A DNA stretch of 64,000 nt from Aeromonas bestiarum (GTDB taxonomy: Bacteria > Pseudomonadota > Gammaproteobacteria > Enterobacterales > Aeromonadaceae), in NCBI RefSeq assembly GCF_000819745.1, contig NZ_CDDA01000003.1:23293-87292 (forward strand), in the 5' to 3' direction. The notes below the pieces were generated by a model. The model searched no databases and was not told the DNA's origin. It saw nothing but the letters and a program-made list of their open reading frames with translations. Position 1 is the stretch's first letter, and every line of letters starts with the position of its first letter. Below, one piece after another: positions 56,101 through 62,582 of this stretch. The translations under genes were made by a program, and so were the position numbers.

Positions 56101-58626
56101 AAGGCCGACAATGCCGTCAGCTACTCCGGCAACATTCAGGTCAACGTGGGGGATGGCGAGTTCACCGCCCTCAACTGGGGCACCAGCAACCTGGGTGTGA
56201 AGGTGGGCACGGGCGGCATGAAGTCGCTGGCCTTCGGCGACAACAACGTCATGGTGCATATCGGGGATGGCGACAGCAAACACAGCGTCGACATCGCCGG
56301 TTACCGGGCGCTGGAGGGGGCCCAGCTGTTCGTGGGGCAACGCAACGTCAGCTTCAACCTGGGGCGCAGCAACGATCTCATCGTGATGCTGGAGAAATCC
56401 ATCCCCACGCCGCCCATGGTCAACCCCTTTGGCGGGGCGGCCCGTATCGCCGGTGCCCTGCAGCAGATTGCCGGTGACGGCTCGCAGCCGAACTGGGTTG
56501 CCAGCCAGTGGGAGCAGTGGACCCTGGCCGGCGCCAACAAGTTCGTGGCGGACATGGCCGGGCTGGATCAGACCAGCAGCGTCAAGTACGGCTCGCTCAC
56601 GGCTCTGGACAGCGACCATGAGCGCAGCAGTCGCGGCCTCAAGAGCGATCTGGAGGCGACCCTCAACAAGGAGTTCAACAAGCGCATCTCTGGCGGTGGC
56701 CAGGGTGAACAGGGACCTCTGAGCCGGGCGGACAAGCTGCGCCAGGCCAACGAGAAGCTGGCGTTCAACTTCGCGGTGGCCGGACAGGGGGCCGATATCC
56801 AGGTCACCACAGGCAACTGGAACTTCGTGTTTGGCGACAACATCCAGGCGATGCTGGACACCAACCTGGGTTCCCTGTTCGGGATCCTGACCCAGGAGTT
56901 CACGTCGACCGGGCAGGCCAAGACCACCTTTACCTTTACTCCGGCCGATCTGCCGCGCCAGTTGCAGAACCGGCTGCTGGGCCGACTGGCCGGGGTCGGC
57001 GCCGATACTACGCTGGCGGATATCTTCGGGGTGGATTACAACGCCCGGGGCCAGCTGGTGGCGCGCGATGGCGCGGCCATCGATGCACCTGCGCTGTTGC
57101 AGGAGATGCTGGGGGTCATCGCCGAATTTGGTGGCGATCAGCTCAAGAGCCTGACCGATCCTGCCAAGTGGATCGACAGCCTCAAGGCCGGGCTGGATCT
57201 GGGCACAGATGCCCTCGGCGATTTTGCCCGCACCCACGGCTTGCAGGAGGCGGCCCCCGAAGAGGCCAAACCCGGTGAGGTGTCGGTGCAGCAGGGGGAA
57301 GGCTCTGCCAAGGCCGCTACCCAGCCGGCCGCTGCACAGGATAAGGCGTTCGGTTTCAACGCCCTGAGCCTGCCCAACCTGTTTGCCACCCTGTTCAACG
57401 GCGACAAACAGGCGGAGATCAAGGCGCTGGCCAGCAACCTCAAGCAGAACCTGACGGCGGACTTGCTCAACATGCAGGAGCAGACCTTCGACTTCCTGCG
57501 CAACAGCGGTCACCTGCAGGGGGATGGCGACATGCACGTCTCCCTTGGCAACTACAACTTCAACTGGGGGGGAGACGGCAAGGATCTGGGGGCCTACCTC
57601 GGCGACAACAACAACTTCTGGGGTGGGCGCGGGGACGATGTCTTCTATGCCACCGGCACCTCCAACATCTTCACCGGTGGTGCCGGTCAGGACACTGGCA
57701 TCATGATGGGGCGGGAGAACATGATGTTTGGCGGGCAGGGTGACGATGTCGCCGTGCTGGCCGGCCGTGTCAACCGCGCCTTCATGGGCGAGGGCAACGA
57801 TCAGGCCTTCATCTTCGGTGAAGAGGGGATAGTGGAAGGGGGTGCAGGCCAGGATTATCTGGTCACCTCCGGCAACTACAACCAGATCGATGCCGGCGCG
57901 GATCAGGACTTTGCGGTGACCATAGGCCATCACAACCAGATCCGGCTGGGTGAGGGAGATGACGTTGCCATTGTGTTCGGCAACCACAACCGCCTGCTGG
58001 CGGAGCATGGCAACAACCAGGTCAAGCTGATGGGTTATCACGCCACCATCCGGGGCGGTGACGGCCGGGATCGGCTGATCGCCGACCAGGTCGCCAAGTT
58101 CAGCCAGCTCGATGGCGGGGACGGCGATGACCTGCTGGTGCTGGGCGGTTATCAGAACCGCTTCAGTGGCGGCACAGGCGTCGACAGCTTCGTGTTCAGT
58201 GGCGCCGTGATAGAGAACCTGGTGCAGGATATCGGCAAGGAGGACTTCATCGTCTTCAACGATGTCAGCTGGCGGGATCTCTGGTTCAAGCGCAGCGGCT
58301 ACGACTTGCAACTGCTGGTCAACCGTCACACCGACGGGGCGAGCGAGCAGGGCAAGTTCGAGCAACTGGGCAGCGCCACCTTCAGCAACTACTTCGCCGA
58401 CAACCGGGCCCAGCTGGTTATAGGTCTTGGCGAGCAGCAGGCAGAGGGCGAGCGCGCCTACACGGCGCTCTCTCACCATGCGGTCGACAGCCTGATCCAG
58501 GCCATGAGCAGCTTCGCCCCCGAAGCGGGCGACATGGGCCTGCTCAATCGCCTCGACAGCCAGGCAAACAGCCTGGTGCAGTCTGCCTGGGGGGATGTGA
58601 TACAGGGTCGGGCGCGCGTCGCCTGA
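44101..58626 (+). CDS. rtxA: MARTX multifunctional autoprocessing RTX toxin
   Basis: 4841 residues, one of the longest genes an Aeromonas can carry. Order: N-terminal A repeats; a duplicated module (about 299-545); B repeats (about 670-1330); a jelly-roll-like segment (about 1437-1580) and Gln/Ala-rich coiled coil (to about 1880); effectors (about 1945-3741); cysteine protease domain (about 3749-3955); a further repeat-rich region; and Ca-binding C repeats (about 4500-4700). The N- and C-terminal arms of such toxins insert in the host membrane. Inositol hexakisphosphate then activates the CPD, which releases each effector by cutting at Leu in the linkers. Four effector segments are visible: unassigned, ABH, MCF and RRSP. 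No actin cross-linking domain is seen. The only cysteines are Cys2997 and Cys3874. Export is by RtxB/D/E with TolC. Codon use matches the neighbours, so the gene is long resident. Confidence 0.97.
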   Translation: MGKSVWRSIEYFFTGNYTADDGNNDINAFGFGGVIRAYGGDDTIKIGSIGATVYTGTGNDSVYGGAAYLKVVDDSGNLTVKGAAGYADISKSESGNIHFAGASGGTNIDHQGREGDIRYQGAALANFLTRKGISGNVSFEGAGGYNKLWHQTDRGDLTFSGAGAANKIDRTWHSQYQGSHGNISFHGAGAANIISSLVESGNISLNGAGAYNKVFRKGREGDVAFNGAGGWNEISRLRHEDDAYLQTRGDIHFNGVGGYNRLLSDVAEGNIHFKGAGGYNHLSRKGSGSDSSPFAGASADEIVLTTATMGGSWIQKSQAVTAIKSTLQPNTYLFAFFDGMYTKINRVELSNEGEQGPLRYLSTSWYKEGDHLASLASRQINEQQGFTSTRTDGAYRLTDLVFERRQRITLQAVEADLTENSWINYGGGVSVAAADVTLSTANMSGHAIYEDGTKVAVSAVKSRAQANTYVFAKQLGPYTKIVVVELANDRETGALKYLSRAWYKEGDHIAGLADQVISEQTGFSAMGTGGYSLSEVHYQLDTVTAVSDRLPATREFDSQPLLPHQQGGGKSKGDIFFDGAGGGNVIESDVTEGNIHFNGAGAANVLIKRGQRGDLVFRGAGLANVLVHQGAQGKMDVYAVGAANVLVRSGDGEYLARLLAYGNISVQQGHGDSQVVMLGGYNTHTQIGDGNGLWLAGGGANVLTQAGNGRLDAMLVGGANVLTKLGAGQLTAGLLGGANVLTHISQGDEAADTRAVLLGGANVLTKKGNGKVQAILGGGVNVLTQIGRGDTQALLLGAANVLTRVGDGDLSAVMLGAGNVLTHVGDGATLGVMGAAGNLFTKVGDGTAIAAMIGAGNLFTQIGQGDAWALMGGVANVFTKVGDGNALALMVAKANVFTHVGDGLTVALMLAQGNLATKVGNGMTLAAMVGNANVFTHVGAGETFAAMLGQANLMTKVGDGLTAALMIGKANVYSHIGNGTSLGLFAGELNVMTKVGDGTTLAALFGKANIVTHVGSGLTGVLALGKANIITKVGDDFLGVIAKADANVLTHVGNGTTAAVLWGKGNLLTKIGDGTTVGLLISEVGNVMTHVGAGSTIGLAKGRANLITKVGDGLVVQGAWGDVNLLTQVGNGDRYSFAKGRANVLTKVGDGRELAVLQGEANLVTQVGDGDSYTGAWGRANIITKVGDGRQVVLAKGDANIVTQVGDGESYQALLGKANVVTRVGDGIQVTLAKGEVNQTTTVGDGLSVTAAYGKFNNNIKVGDGTSINLAWGDYNLNTKVGDGLNVAVMKGKGNANVQIGDGLDVTAAYARHNVAIKIGNGDFYSLAIASSNTSSNKLGTLFDNIKQTLFGAAGNQAINYLVQGDEEGPVKAPQAASLGDVQTLSGFGLDEIGEVKSSLASGLTGQVSQTGERDEQAMDKALQLDEQGLARGGENLIVNGDFERGAHGWQHAGDGIEADFSAATYGLADEGHGQRVSELSTDRNTQISQDLAGLQAGETVTLDFDFARRANISQQHGIEVLWNGERVFASEGDAASWQTKRLTLTARTGSNTLAFRGTGESNGLGYLLDNVVATAAGKAEIGQVSAQLAEDGNAAQAQADRASADADKQRLEQEKAQQLAAISGTQAQLEATDEGKLAENGQDQRGVIEAEARDMTAQLDTLARQFEQLKQPEAATIPSGQHWRNGFADRLLTDAQEDLEEASSTAGEAIADAKTRREQQSQQVDAALAQSKSGQQRSEQLQGEALAQGQSRTEQAEQRRLDALTREADARQRQQEGESSASQALATGEQASSQASQQATQARQNAASLKQSGDKPSHQGVNNGQSPIAAPRLPQSGELDVPNASSLPTDASASAQPSAIDAANGLSEQEQSALDGALAAVNRLQINAGNRTHGTPAITLPGMVGERESGAAVPASHASSRRSAELGLSGVSLAGLGSPVRGPAVAVPETAGFAFQLLKREGNDFIDSTRRQLGKLSTDLPSERLKAVREAVVRVQQQPSEANLGLLEQSLSQWQARDPKEFAQRGEQVKALRFEAASLLSHTFAFRAKAAGVHGLALSPEQTARFEHQLVFDGIGRITGVVGELSATDIARVTELSIRPLTDTNSNAERQAPRTEHDSLIAFAHQLGQFDTPQTRQLAAEVKALWLSGEVNGPRTIALFETASKTLGDQPQLQVLAQALLADANKSKATGQYIDNLFGRRFDSEIAHALVTSPSQAAIDTSAQLGARLVKEFGDWIQTLQLDEATQSQRIDKKMAAFAEAIKKDTRPWFSRVPSLTDFLAEPNLANFKQMMTRVDNGFDVIKVPFLAVKMATHPELGMDTADWKREGDRFYGSVITKARSTSTEIASAKDGLLQVDLPGRTTSDYGTGLHYQPGGDKYDDFLSGRSVADGRILTPGKETTFERNALDKGLPVVTGASGSTNIMVHLNNYLAAKDPAYSPSQAYLNTLAFLVFDGGHSVNESLAVYQALQASGDARKQVLESYTANYRDLVDLAGDAGKAAVQDALDRAFGRTLDFYQQHAYSAQLAELAALGTPRKVSAPVEVVEPASSGKPVSMENDGSAPVDRQPLNPLTRFLNDNLYGTRDERRQVGDITRQLLDHAVSKGEAAQVTLQGDAGRLSGYLHKGTERQGTQEDGKPEVVLFLHGSGSSAEEQADAVRNHYQKQGIDMLAVNLRGYGASDGGPSEQGVYQDARTMFRYLVEDRGVAPDKILIHGYSMGGPIAADLARYAAEQGKPVGALLLDRPMPSMSKAITAHELPNPGGLVGALAKAVNGRFSVEKNLDGLPKSTPIMLLTDNEGLGSEGEKLRAKLAVTGYQVSGEQTFYGHLASNRLMGQYAEQIVGDLFSRTPPAADAEAPLKGIEGIKRDLKRYQEALAPQVGSNGVAKDIRTTRAFLAGYQQGLAGKVVDGFQPDMSMTQLVDLFTQPTLTPQQQGALAWEIENRALKSTIQPRVEQFNRLFRDVASQGGADPLAREHLAPQLLLLNLADDGFGGRCDPLSKLVLVAKQLESEGQPDLARRMMEKLYSAAAVINNPDRYSVAELDNARKLVGSLAEIHNNTPAAYNYDSLRSIKYDIVKDKWEGKSAISLDSVLGKLTAKGNAAPVLLELDAPGHAMAAWSKQGESGRVYGFYDPNVGIVEFSSAEKFSRYMTRFFGKEGLDMANGYHLTPGADGKPLFFRVTEMNGGELARFKPSKDLANKVTLQEILQLPVFDESPMAGLPGKAVTQERASSLFADAYSPDELKKAAQVFAKPIGESYQGILDQLAVLHGATGQAQVEAALRLNKLIDDYQARHEGSGRNPALSKLQSQLNGGLYHGELASLQADVAALAKRRPDLAALVIGKAAEEAKGQHPGLTQMLLRWAAQDPYLAAKGGYQGQAPADLPFDASFHVALGEQYGELKRWLADAQSKGLLSKAVLDETGKVLHLGYSYQELQDMTGDQSAQMTVYFIKEAAKQAAPGSELSAEMIMLDKFADRRYLGELESRRLEQVESIYRSSKQTDVAAWDARYAGNALRDLNDQVAQEITLAGQLARLLENRNGLLIGETHGSDVNGLRFVNEQMDTLKAQGVTVIGLEHLRGELAQPLIDRYLAGGDMSPELATMLKTKHLDPSLFERAREKGLRIVALDDGSTARPAIAGTEHGLMYRAGAANNVAVDVLGKLPAGEKFVAIYGSAHLASHKGIEGFVPGITHRLGLPALKVDADNRFRLQEDDVSQRVEYGDVARKWTPLAGLDGVDQPVRNQQVTQWQRPEVTPGSQGGETRFDGQIIIQTEDDPVAAKAAASLAGKHPDKSLVVQLDADGNYRVVYGDPAQLAGNIRWQVVGHGRDGDEQNNSRLSGYSADELAGRLRRLGDRLQEAGVASKPSYVSLVGCSLVSDDQQTGFASRFIKALKNEGISAHISARSSEVAVDLAGRKHTRGEEDVWARKVAGNKVVLTLNEAGEPVVHTELVRGGVAEGDIDLAKVGQGDGESRVRGAIADNDETFVAPEKQRQSEPAAGKADNAVSYSGNIQVNVGDGEFTALNWGTSNLGVKVGTGGMKSLAFGDNNVMVHIGDGDSKHSVDIAGYRALEGAQLFVGQRNVSFNLGRSNDLIVMLEKSIPTPPMVNPFGGAARIAGALQQIAGDGSQPNWVASQWEQWTLAGANKFVADMAGLDQTSSVKYGSLTALDSDHERSSRGLKSDLEATLNKEFNKRISGGGQGEQGPLSRADKLRQANEKLAFNFAVAGQGADIQVTTGNWNFVFGDNIQAMLDTNLGSLFGILTQEFTSTGQAKTTFTFTPADLPRQLQNRLLGRLAGVGADTTLADIFGVDYNARGQLVARDGAAIDAPALLQEMLGVIAEFGGDQLKSLTDPAKWIDSLKAGLDLGTDALGDFARTHGLQEAAPEEAKPGEVSVQQGEGSAKAATQPAAAQDKAFGFNALSLPNLFATLFNGDKQAEIKALASNLKQNLTADLLNMQEQTFDFLRNSGHLQGDGDMHVSLGNYNFNWGGDGKDLGAYLGDNNNFWGGRGDDVFYATGTSNIFTGGAGQDTGIMMGRENMMFGGQGDDVAVLAGRVNRAFMGEGNDQAFIFGEEGIVEGGAGQDYLVTSGNYNQIDAGADQDFAVTIGHHNQIRLGEGDDVAIVFGNHNRLLAEHGNNQVKLMGYHATIRGGDGRDRLIADQVAKFSQLDGGDGDDLLVLGGYQNRFSGGTGVDSFVFSGAVIENLVQDIGKEDFIVFNDVSWRDLWFKRSGYDLQLLVNRHTDGASEQGKFEQLGSATFSNYFADNRAQLVIGLGEQQAEGERAYTALSHHAVDSLIQAMSSFAPEAGDMGLLNRLDSQANSLVQSAWGDVIQGRARVA
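44200..44970 (+). repeat. RtxA N-terminal A repeats
   Basis: About ten imperfect copies of a unit near 19-24 residues with core GNIxFxGAGxxN (for example GNVSFEGAGGYN, GNISFHGAGAAN, GDVAFNGAGGWN, GDIHFNGVGGYN). Two further copies follow the duplicated module at 45820-45990. Confidence 0.85.
44995..45720 (+). repeat. tandemly duplicated ~110-residue module in RtxA
   Basis: Two diverged copies: residues about 299-405 and about 434-541. Shared landmarks in order are TTATM/STANM, a QPNTYLFA/QANTYVFA turn, YTKI..VEL, the strong block YLSxxWYKEGDHxAxLA, and a final GF...GxYxLxxV. Both interrupt the A-repeat array. Confidence 0.8.
46120..48075 (+). repeat. RtxA B repeats (about 34 copies of a 19-residue unit)
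   Basis: Core GxANVxTKVGDG. The 28 copies from 46189 to 47782 average 57 bases. The residue two before the first Gly of the VGDG-type turn alternates strictly between Gln/His and Lys/Arg. Confidence 0.9.
49933..51795 (+). other. RtxA first-position effector segment, unassigned
   Basis: Residues about 1945-2565. A helical first half (about 1945-2290) may be a membrane-localising bundle. It is followed by a more globular part with TSDYGTGLHYQPGGDKY, GLPVVTGASGSTNIMVHL and FLVFDGGHSVNESLAVY. No cysteine occurs anywhere in the segment. In Vibrio toxins the domain just before ABH is usually the Rho-inactivation domain, which needs a Cys; here that is impossible. It could be a DUF1-type domain, an inactive RID homologue, or something new. 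Confidence 0.55.
51808..52650 (+). other. RtxA alpha/beta hydrolase effector (ABH)
   Basis: Residues about 2570-2850. Oxyanion segment VVLFLHGSGSS, nucleophile elbow GYSMGG (Ser2718) and catalytic His2828 in FYGHLASN, with an acidic candidate in MLLTDNEG. MARTX ABH domains are phosphatidylinositol-3-phosphate-specific phospholipases that block endosomal and autophagic traffic. Confidence 0.9.
52672..53754 (+). other. RtxA MCF-type cysteine protease effector
   Basis: Residues about 2858-3218. It carries GGRCDPLSK with Cys2997 inside the RCD tripeptide that marks MCF domains, His3115 in PGHAMAAW and Asp3134 in GFYDPN, a C58-like Cys-His-Asp set. MCF of Vibrio vulnificus is activated by host ARF proteins, self-cleaves at RCD and fragments the Golgi. 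Confidence 0.88.
53755..55322 (+). other. RtxA Ras/Rap1-specific endopeptidase effector (RRSP)
   Basis: Residues about 3219-3741. An N-terminal four-helix membrane-localisation segment is followed by a TIKI-like catalytic domain. GETHGS gives Glu3547 and His3549, GLEHLR gives Glu3577 and GSAHLAS gives His3677. The offsets +2, +30 and +130 are the same as those of the V. vulnificus catalytic residues E3900, H3902, E3930 and H4030. The enzyme cuts the Switch I loop of Ras and Rap1. Confidence 0.93.
55345..55965 (+). other. RtxA cysteine protease domain (CPD)
   Basis: Residues about 3749-3955, with catalytic His3826 in VVGHGRDG and Cys3874 in LVGCSLV, 48 residues apart (49 in V. cholerae). It is activated by inositol hexakisphosphate, and basic residues near KHTRGEEDVWARK fit the ligand pocket. 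Confidence 0.93.
57598..58200 (+). repeat. RtxA C-terminal calcium-binding RTX repeats
   Basis: Residues about 4500-4700: nonapeptide-type turns such as GGRGDDVFY, GGAGQDTGI, GGQGDDVAV, GEGNDQAF, GGDGRDRLI and GGDGDDLLV at 18-residue spacing, typical of type I secreted proteins. Confidence 0.92.
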
Positions 58627-58654
58627 GCGACCTGACACCAACCCAATGACATGC

Positions 58655-58683
58655 AAAACCTGCTCTTCGGAGCAGGTTTTTTT
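58655..58683 (+). terminator. rtxHCA terminator
   Basis: AAAACCTGCT/AGCAGGTTTT stem with TTT run, 28 bases beyond the rtxA stop. Confidence 0.92.
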
Positions 58684-59003
58684 ATGGGAAAACGGTGGGC
58701 GGGAGCCTCCTTGCCGGTGCGTGACGGCGGGAAAGCGCGCCTTGGCTCCCGGTTCCTTAGCGCAGCCTGCTCGCCGCCCATCACAGGATCGGCCAATGGA
58801 TGGGGCTGCGCCTGCCTTGCCAGGCATAGGCGCCTTCCACTCCCCGGCTGGTTATGATATCCATTCGGTAACCTGGTCTGGGGCCGGCGAGTTCTTGAGA
58901 CTCGCTGCCGCCGAGGCCGACGTCCGCTGGCGCGACCCTGGGTTTCGCCTTGCCGTGTTCATCTTTCCCCAGCCGGTCAGGGGTCATACGCAAAAGAGGC
59001 TTT
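58684..59003. other. leader region before the second GNAT gene
   Basis: About 320 bp with no coding content. TATGAT at 58854 is a possible -10 box. GGCGAGTTCTTGAGACTCGC and flanks (about 58886-58910) form a leader hairpin. No known riboswitch is recognised. Confidence 0.35.
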
Positions 59004-59471
59004 ATGGAGTTGTTGTTACTGGCAGATGCGCCCTCTGCCGCAGGCGTGGTTGCCTCATGGTATTTTGACGAATGGTGCCGCGACAGTGGTCGCTGCACTC
59101 AAGAGCAGGTACTGGCCAAGGTCACGGCGGCCACCCAGGTCGACCGGGCTCCGCTGATGGTACTGGCCCGCCTGGCCGGTGAATGGGTGGGGGCTGCCGA
59201 GCTCAAGATCCGCGAAATGGCGATGTTTCCCGAGTACGAGCATTGGTTGGGTGGGGTATATGTCGTTGAAAAAGCGCGCGGGCAGGGGGTCGCCTCCTTG
59301 CTGGTAACAGAGATCCTCAGCCGCGCCCGCAGGGCGGGGATCAGCAAGCTGTACTTGCAAACCGAGAACCTGAGCGGTGGCGTTTATTGCCGCCATGGTT
59401 TCAAGGCCCTTGAGGAGGTCCATTATAAAGGGCTTCATGTCCTGGTGATGGTGGCGGATACCGGCCTCTAG
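59004..59471 (+). CDS. GNAT family N-acetyltransferase
   Basis: 155 residues. Start ATG 59004 with AGAGG five bases upstream; the 18-residue longer frame is rejected. The acetyl-CoA motif is VYVVEKARGQGVASLLVTEIL (RGQGVA), followed by LYLQTEN and YCRHGFKALE in the usual GNAT order. Substrate unknown. It is separated from rtxA by a terminator and from rimO by a convergent terminator. Confidence 0.87.
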   Translation: MELLLLADAPSAAGVVASWYFDEWCRDSGRCTQEQVLAKVTAATQVDRAPLMVLARLAGEWVGAAELKIREMAMFPEYEHWLGGVYVVEKARGQGVASLLVTEILSRARRAGISKLYLQTENLSGGVYCRHGFKALEEVHYKGLHVLVMVADTGL

Positions 59472-59557
59472 CCCTCGTCAGAAGCGCTGACCCGGTGACG
59501 CCAGGCGCAGCAGTGTGCGCCCCGCTTCAGCGCGCATAACCATTTTGTGCGATCAAT

Positions 59558-59595
59558 AAAAAAAGCCAGTCAGGGTTCACTGACTGGCTTTTTTA
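59558..59595. terminator. bidirectional terminator between GNAT gene and rimO
   Basis: AAAAAAGCCAGTCA/TGACTGGCTTTTTT stem with an eight-base loop. Confidence 0.93.
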
Positions 59596-59634
59596 TTGGC
59601 GCCTGCCGGACAGGCGCCGTCATGGACTGCGGAC

Positions 59635-61062
59635 TTAGCCTATCAGGCTGGCCCACAGGTCGTATTCGTCTGCTTCATCGATGCGGACCTTGACCAGATC
59701 GCCGGGTTTGAGGCCGGTCTCACCGTTCAGGTAGACCAGACCGTCGATCTCGGGGGCATCGGCGAAGGAGCGACCGGTGGCACCCTCTTCGTCTACCTCG
59801 TCGATCAGCACAGTCATCTCCTTGCCGACCTTGCGGGCCAGCTTGCGGACGGAGACCTGCTGCTGCAGCTCCATGAAGCGCTGGAAGCGCTCTTCCTGGA
59901 TGTCTTCCGGTACCGGATCCGGCAGCTCGTTGGCCTTGGCCCCCTCGACCGGGCTGTATTTGAAGCAGCCGACGCGGTCCAGCTCCGCCTTGTCGATGAA
60001 GTCCAGCAGCATCTGGAACTCTTCCTCGGTCTCGCCGGGGAAGCCGACGATGAAGGTGGAACGTAGGGTGATCTCGGGGCAGATCTCGCGCCACTTCAGG
60101 ATGCGCTCCAGGGTGCGTTCGACGGTACCGGGGCGTTTCATCAGTTTCAGAATGCGCGGGCTGGCGTGTTGCAGCGGGATATCGAGGTAGGGCAGGACCT
60201 TGCCATCGCGCATCAGCGGTATGATGTCATCCACGTGCGGGTAGGGGTAGACGTAGTGCAGGCGCACCCAGATGTCGAGCTTGGCCAGCTCTTCGCACAG
60301 GGCCACCATGCTGGTCTTGACCGGCATGCCGTCGTAGAAACCGGTGCGGTGCTTGACGTCCACGCCGTAGGCGGAGGTGTCCTGGGAGATCACCAGGATC
60401 TCCTTCACGCCAGCCTCTTTCAGGCGCTTGGCTTCCGCCAGCACTTCACCTATGGGGCGGCTCACCAGATCCCCGCGCATGGAGGGGATGATGCAGAAGG
60501 TGCAGCGGTGGTTGCAGCCCTCGGAGATCTTCAGATAGGCGTAGTGGCGCGGAGTCAGCTTGACGCCGTGGGCCGGCACCAGGCTGGTGAAGGGGTTGTG
60601 GGTCGGCTTGGCCACGTATTTGTGGACGTGACCCAGCACCTCTTCATAGGCGTGGGGGCCTGTGATCTCGAGTACCTTGGGGTGGATCTCGCGGATCTGG
60701 TTCTCTTTGGCGCCAAGGCAGCCGGTGACTATCACCTTGCCGTTCTCGGCCAGGGCTTCGCCGATCGCTTCCAGGGATTCCTGTACCGCGCTGTCGATGA
60801 AGCCGCAGGTGTTGACCACCACCAGCTCCGCATCGTCATAGCTGGGCACCACATCGTACCCTTCGGTACGCAGCTGGGTCAGGATGCGCTCGGAATCGAC
60901 CAGATTTTTGGGGCAACCCAAGCTCACAAAACCAATCCTTGGGTGATGAGACCTAATAATGCTGGAAGTCGCTTGTTGGACAGGCTGGTTGTCCAATGGC
61001 TGAGCCTGCGTGGTTGCAGGCGTCAGGCTCTCTGAGCTGGGGTCAAAACGGTTGACAGTCAT
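59635..61062 (-). CDS. rimO: ribosomal protein S12 methylthiotransferase RimO
   Basis: 475 residues, a radical-SAM enzyme that adds a methylthio group to Asp89 of ribosomal protein S12. The UPF0004 domain has its three Cys ([21 protein letters not shown]). The radical-SAM cluster is [10 protein letters not shown] (CxxxCxxC), and a C-terminal TRAM domain ends [11 protein letters not shown]. Compared with E. coli (441 residues) there is an N-terminal low-complexity extension of about 35 residues rich in Thr, Gln and Pro. An internal start nearer to [11 protein letters not shown] is possible. Confidence 0.96.
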   Translation of the reverse strand: MTVNRFDPSSESLTPATTQAQPLDNQPVQQATSSIIRSHHPRIGFVSLGCPKNLVDSERILTQLRTEGYDVVPSYDDAELVVVNTCGFIDSAVQESLEAIGEALAENGKVIVTGCLGAKENQIREIHPKVLEITGPHAYEEVLGHVHKYVAKPTHNPFTSLVPAHGVKLTPRHYAYLKISEGCNHRCTFCIIPSMRGDLVSRPIGEVLAEAKRLKEAGVKEILVISQDTSAYGVDVKHRTGFYDGMPVKTSMVALCEELAKLDIWVRLHYVYPYPHVDDIIPLMRDGKVLPYLDIPLQHASPRILKLMKRPGTVERTLERILKWREICPEITLRSTFIVGFPGETEEEFQMLLDFIDKAELDRVGCFKYSPVEGAKANELPDPVPEDIQEERFQRFMELQQQVSVRKLARKVGKEMTVLIDEVDEEGATGRSFADAPEIDGLVYLNGETGLKPGDLVKVRIDEADEYDLWASLIG

Positions 61063-61661
61063 AGGGGGTCGCTGGTCACTGATGCAAAAAAAGATGGCGG
61101 ATTATACCTGATGAGCAGGAAAGAGGAAGAACATGGTTGGGTGTTTTTTAATCTACTTTTCCAGTGGCACATGAGTATTTCTAATATTTTTATGGAGTTC
61201 GTTGGGGGAGGTAGGCGAGTGCCTGATGAGCCAGACTGAAAACTCACCACAATGTTGCTTTGTTCTGGCCTGCATTATACGCGTCAATAGTAACAAGCGA
61301 GTCCATCCGACAACCGCAAGGTGGGGCTTGTACAACGCTCGCTCACTATCATTTCGGTACCCAAGAATCACCTGGATGGCACTAAGAACGGCTCAATATA
61401 GAAAGAGAGCTCAGCTCAGGGATGACTCCTGCGCTCTCAGCAGCTATTGCCATCCCCATATCGCTATTTACTGACTTGCCCCTGTGGCCCGACAAACAAC
61501 CGAGGTGTCAATCTCTTGGAATCAGCTCAAAATCACAAAATCAAAACCACGTTTCATTTTTAAATTGATGGCGTTTCCTTTTATTGGTATCGTGCGTTCC
61601 ACAAAGTAAAGCGTAAGTACGCAGTCATTGATGCCGTAAAGGCCCTGAATTGAGGTTCATT
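61063..61661. other. 600-bp stretch without a convincing gene before kduI
   Basis: Base composition is closer to even than in the flanks. Short open frames (61153-61371 minus, 61202-61474 plus) have no ribosome site, odd amino-acid content and no recognisable family. The right end carries the kduI promoter and a possible KdgR box. It may be a decayed insertion, but no repeat ends or transposase fragments were recognised. Confidence 0.5.
61540..61560. promoter_or_regulatory. candidate KdgR operator of kduID
   Basis: AAAACCACGTTTCATTTT resembles the KdgR box (GAAAC-N3-GTTTCAT core) with one core mismatch. It lies just before a possible promoter TTGATG (61565-61570), 17-bp spacer, TATCGT (61588-61593). 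Confidence 0.45.
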
Positions 61662-62498
61662 ATGCAAATTCGTCAAAGCATCCATAGCGATCATGCCAAG
61701 CAACTTGATACTCAGGGCTTGCGCCGTGAGTTTCTAGTTGAAGAGATCTTCACCCCGAACAAGCTGACCATGACCTACAGCCACATCGATCGCATCGTGT
61801 TCGGTGGCATGATGCCGGTCAACGGCCCGCTTGGCTTCTCAGACGAGCTAGGTAAAACCTTTGGTGTCAGCTATTTCCTCGAACGTCGCGAGCTTGGGCT
61901 TATCAACATCGGTGGCCCCGGCGTGGTTACTGTGGATGGAACCACCTTTGAAGTCGGCAATGCCGAGGCACTCTACGTGGGGCAGGGCGCCCGCGAGCTA
62001 AGTTTTGCCAGCGTCGATGCCTCGCAACCGGCCAAGTTTTACTACAACAGTGCTCCGGCCCACATGCATTTCCCGACCCGCAAGGTCACCAAGGAACAGG
62101 CTTCCCCCAGCACCATCGGTGACGCGTCTACCAGCAACCGTCGCACCATCTACAAATACCTAGTGCCGGATGTACTGCCGACCTGCCAACTGGTAATGGG
62201 CATGACCCAGCTGGAGGAAGGTAGTTTGTGGAACACCATGCCTTGCCACACTCATGAGCGTCGTATGGAGGTCTACTTCTACTTCAACATGAAAGAGGAT
62301 GCGGCTGTATTCCACATGATGGGCAAGCCTGACGAGACTCGCCATTTGCTGATCCACAACGAGCAGGCAGTGATCTCGCCAAGCTGGTCCATTCACTCCG
62401 GGGTAGGTACCCAGGCTTATACCTTTATCTGGGGCATGGTCGGCGAGAATCAGGTGTTCAGTGACATGGATCATGTTGCCATCGAGGATCTGCGTTAA
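61662..62498 (+). CDS. kduI: 5-keto-4-deoxyuronate isomerase
   Basis: 278 residues, the family's exact length. Isomerises 5-keto-4-deoxyuronate to 2,5-diketo-3-deoxygluconate in pectin and glycosaminoglycan breakdown. A cupin fold; the C-terminal half carries the metal-site cluster ([15 protein letters not shown], with two His and a Glu) and a later His in [13 protein letters not shown] lies six bases before the ATG. kduD follows 84 bases later, and the two act in sequence. Confidence 0.96.
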   Translation: MQIRQSIHSDHAKQLDTQGLRREFLVEEIFTPNKLTMTYSHIDRIVFGGMMPVNGPLGFSDELGKTFGVSYFLERRELGLINIGGPGVVTVDGTTFEVGNAEALYVGQGARELSFASVDASQPAKFYYNSAPAHMHFPTRKVTKEQASPSTIGDASTSNRRTIYKYLVPDVLPTCQLVMGMTQLEEGSLWNTMPCHTHERRMEVYFYFNMKEDAAVFHMMGKPDETRHLLIHNEQAVISPSWSIHSGVGTQAYTFIWGMVGENQVFSDMDHVAIEDLR

Positions 62499-62582
62499 TT
62501 CCCTTTATGTCCGGGCCCGCTTCAGATGGCCCGCATCACCACCATCAAGACTGTCACGCTGGGTGGCAGCAGAGGAAACAAG

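Noticed and set aside
51748..58827. 2359-codon open frame antisense to rtxA
   Set aside because: It mirrors codon bias of rtxA in the opposite frame, has no ribosome site, and reads as low-complexity His/Gln/Leu/Gly with no domain.
61202..61474. 90-codon frame between rimO and kduI
   Set aside because: No ribosome site and random-looking composition; not supported as a gene.
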